A DNA stretch of 22,368 bases from Bacteriovoracaceae bacterium UBA6261 (GTDB lineage Bacteria; Bdellovibrionota; Bacteriovoracia; Bacteriovoracales; Bacteriovoracaceae), in assembly GCA_002440825.1 (NCBI GenBank), contig DJVH01000096.1, positions 197,108 to 219,475 on the forward strand, given 5' to 3'. The notes below the pieces were generated by a model. That model saw nothing but the letters and a program-made list of their open reading frames with translations. It had not been told where the DNA came from and made no database searches. The first letter of the stretch is position 1; every line of letters starts with the position of its first letter. Positions 21,899-22,368 of this stretch are shown one piece after another. The translations under genes and the position numbers were made by a program.

Positions 21899-22368
21899 AT
21901 GAAAAAAAATATTTTAGCTCTCATTGTTTTAAGTTTTGCGACTTCTTCTTTTGCAGAAGCGCTGAGCGGTCCGTACGAACTTAAATCTTCAAAGATCGAT
22001 TACGTGGTCAAATACTTAATCAAAAAAGCTGAAGGCAGCAGCACAACGGCTAAAGGAAAAGGAGAGTGCAAGGAGAAATCGTGTGATTTCCTTGTCGCAG
22101 CTCCGGTAAAAAGTTTTGAATCAAGAGACAGCAATCGCGATCTCAATATGCTCAAAACCACTAAAGCAGATAAATACCCTATGGTTATTGCGAGAATTAA
22201 AGCTCCGGCCGAACTCTCAGCTGATTTCAAGACGGATGTTGAGCTTGAATTCGCAGGGGAAAAACACATGTATAGTGGTGTCGTTTTTAAAACGACCGGA
22301 AATGCACAGGCATTCCATGCTGAAGGTAAAATCAATGTGTCTCTGAACAATCACAAAATCGAACGACC
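21899..22368 (+). CDS. YceI-family periplasmic protein, 3' end outside the window
   Basis: At least 156 residues, open to the right edge. A Sec signal peptide covers about 1-20 (ATSSFAEA). The YceI lipocalin-like beta-barrel follows: YELKSSKIDYVVKYLIKKAEG, then CDFLVAAPVKSFESRDSNRDLNML, then YPMVIARI, and SLNNHKIERP at the edge, the well-known terminal signature. YceI barrels bind polyisoprenoid or similar lipids and are linked to membrane or acid stress. Two cysteines (in GECKEKSCDF) may form a disulfide. AAGGAG lies before the ATG. It is likely co-transcribed with the b561-like gene. Confidence 0.88.
   Translation, partial: MKKNILALIVLSFATSSFAEALSGPYELKSSKIDYVVKYLIKKAEGSSTTAKGKGECKEKSCDFLVAAPVKSFESRDSNRDLNMLKTTKADKYPMVIARIKAPAELSADFKTDVELEFAGEKHMYSGVVFKTTGNAQAFHAEGKINVSLNNHKIER

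Noticed and set aside
1..22368. CRISPR array, insertion sequence, tRNA or rRNA gene, prophage remnants
   Set aside because: No regularly spaced repeats, transposase or integrase genes, terminal repeats or tRNA/rRNA-like sequences were noticed on reading.

Overview
The window is a denitrification and nitric-oxide (NO) defence island from a moderately AT-rich Gram-negative bacterium. Periplasmic c-type cytochromes, a periplasmic copper nitrite reductase, NorBCQD and many Sec signal peptides point to a proteobacterium-like cell plan. Gene style (XRE regulators with an unfamiliar C-terminal domain, a b561/YceI pair, class II ribonucleotide reductase) would fit Bdellovibrionota or a related former deltaproteobacterial group, but no marker gene here proves it.

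Layout. 1-590: the tail of an unrecognised gene and a small periplasmic cytochrome c. 662-1564: norE and norF-like membrane subunits. 1616-2008 (minus): another small cytochrome c. 2207-6615: norC, norB, norQ and norD, the cNOR structural and maturation genes. 6708-7397: a CRP/FNR-family regulator without the FNR cysteines (Dnr/NnrR type). 7459-8895: nnrS plus a small DUF2249-like protein with cysteine clusters at both ends. 8977-9291: a stand-alone cNMP-binding-like domain. 9294-10873 (minus): a second nnrS coupled to a universal stress protein. 10957-11451: a QueD/PTPS-family enzyme. 11582-14344: nirK (AniA-like core with a fused cytochrome c domain), nirV (SUMF1 fold) and a SCO-family copper chaperone. 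14348-15222 (minus): an NsrR-like Rrf2 regulator and a cysteine-rich LuxR-type regulator. 15333-17404: ric/ytfE (di-iron repair protein) and hemN. 17401-19590 (minus): class II B12-dependent ribonucleotide reductase. 19688-22368: a PAS-HisKA protein without an ATPase domain, an XRE regulator, a b561-like membrane protein and the start of a YceI protein.

How it works together. NirK reduces nitrite to NO and NorCB reduces NO to N2O; no nosZ is visible. Small cytochromes c could carry electrons. NorQD, NirV and SCO are maturation candidates. NnrS, RIC and NsrR belong to NO resistance. HemN and NrdJ make heme and deoxynucleotides without oxygen.

The clearest structure beyond the genes is a shared operator, (A)TGA(C/T)-N4-(G/A)TCA(T), upstream of norE, norC, nnrS1, the cNBD gene, nnrS2 and nirK. 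In five of the six its centre lies exactly 29.5 bp from the first base of a -10-like hexamer (the norC -10 assignment is looser), as expected of class II activation by an FNR-family protein at about -41.5. A second circuit is an NsrR-type operator covering the -10 of ric. The same regulon appears to include little-described accessory proteins: the Cys-ended DUF2249-like protein, the lone cNBD protein and the NnrS-linked stress protein.
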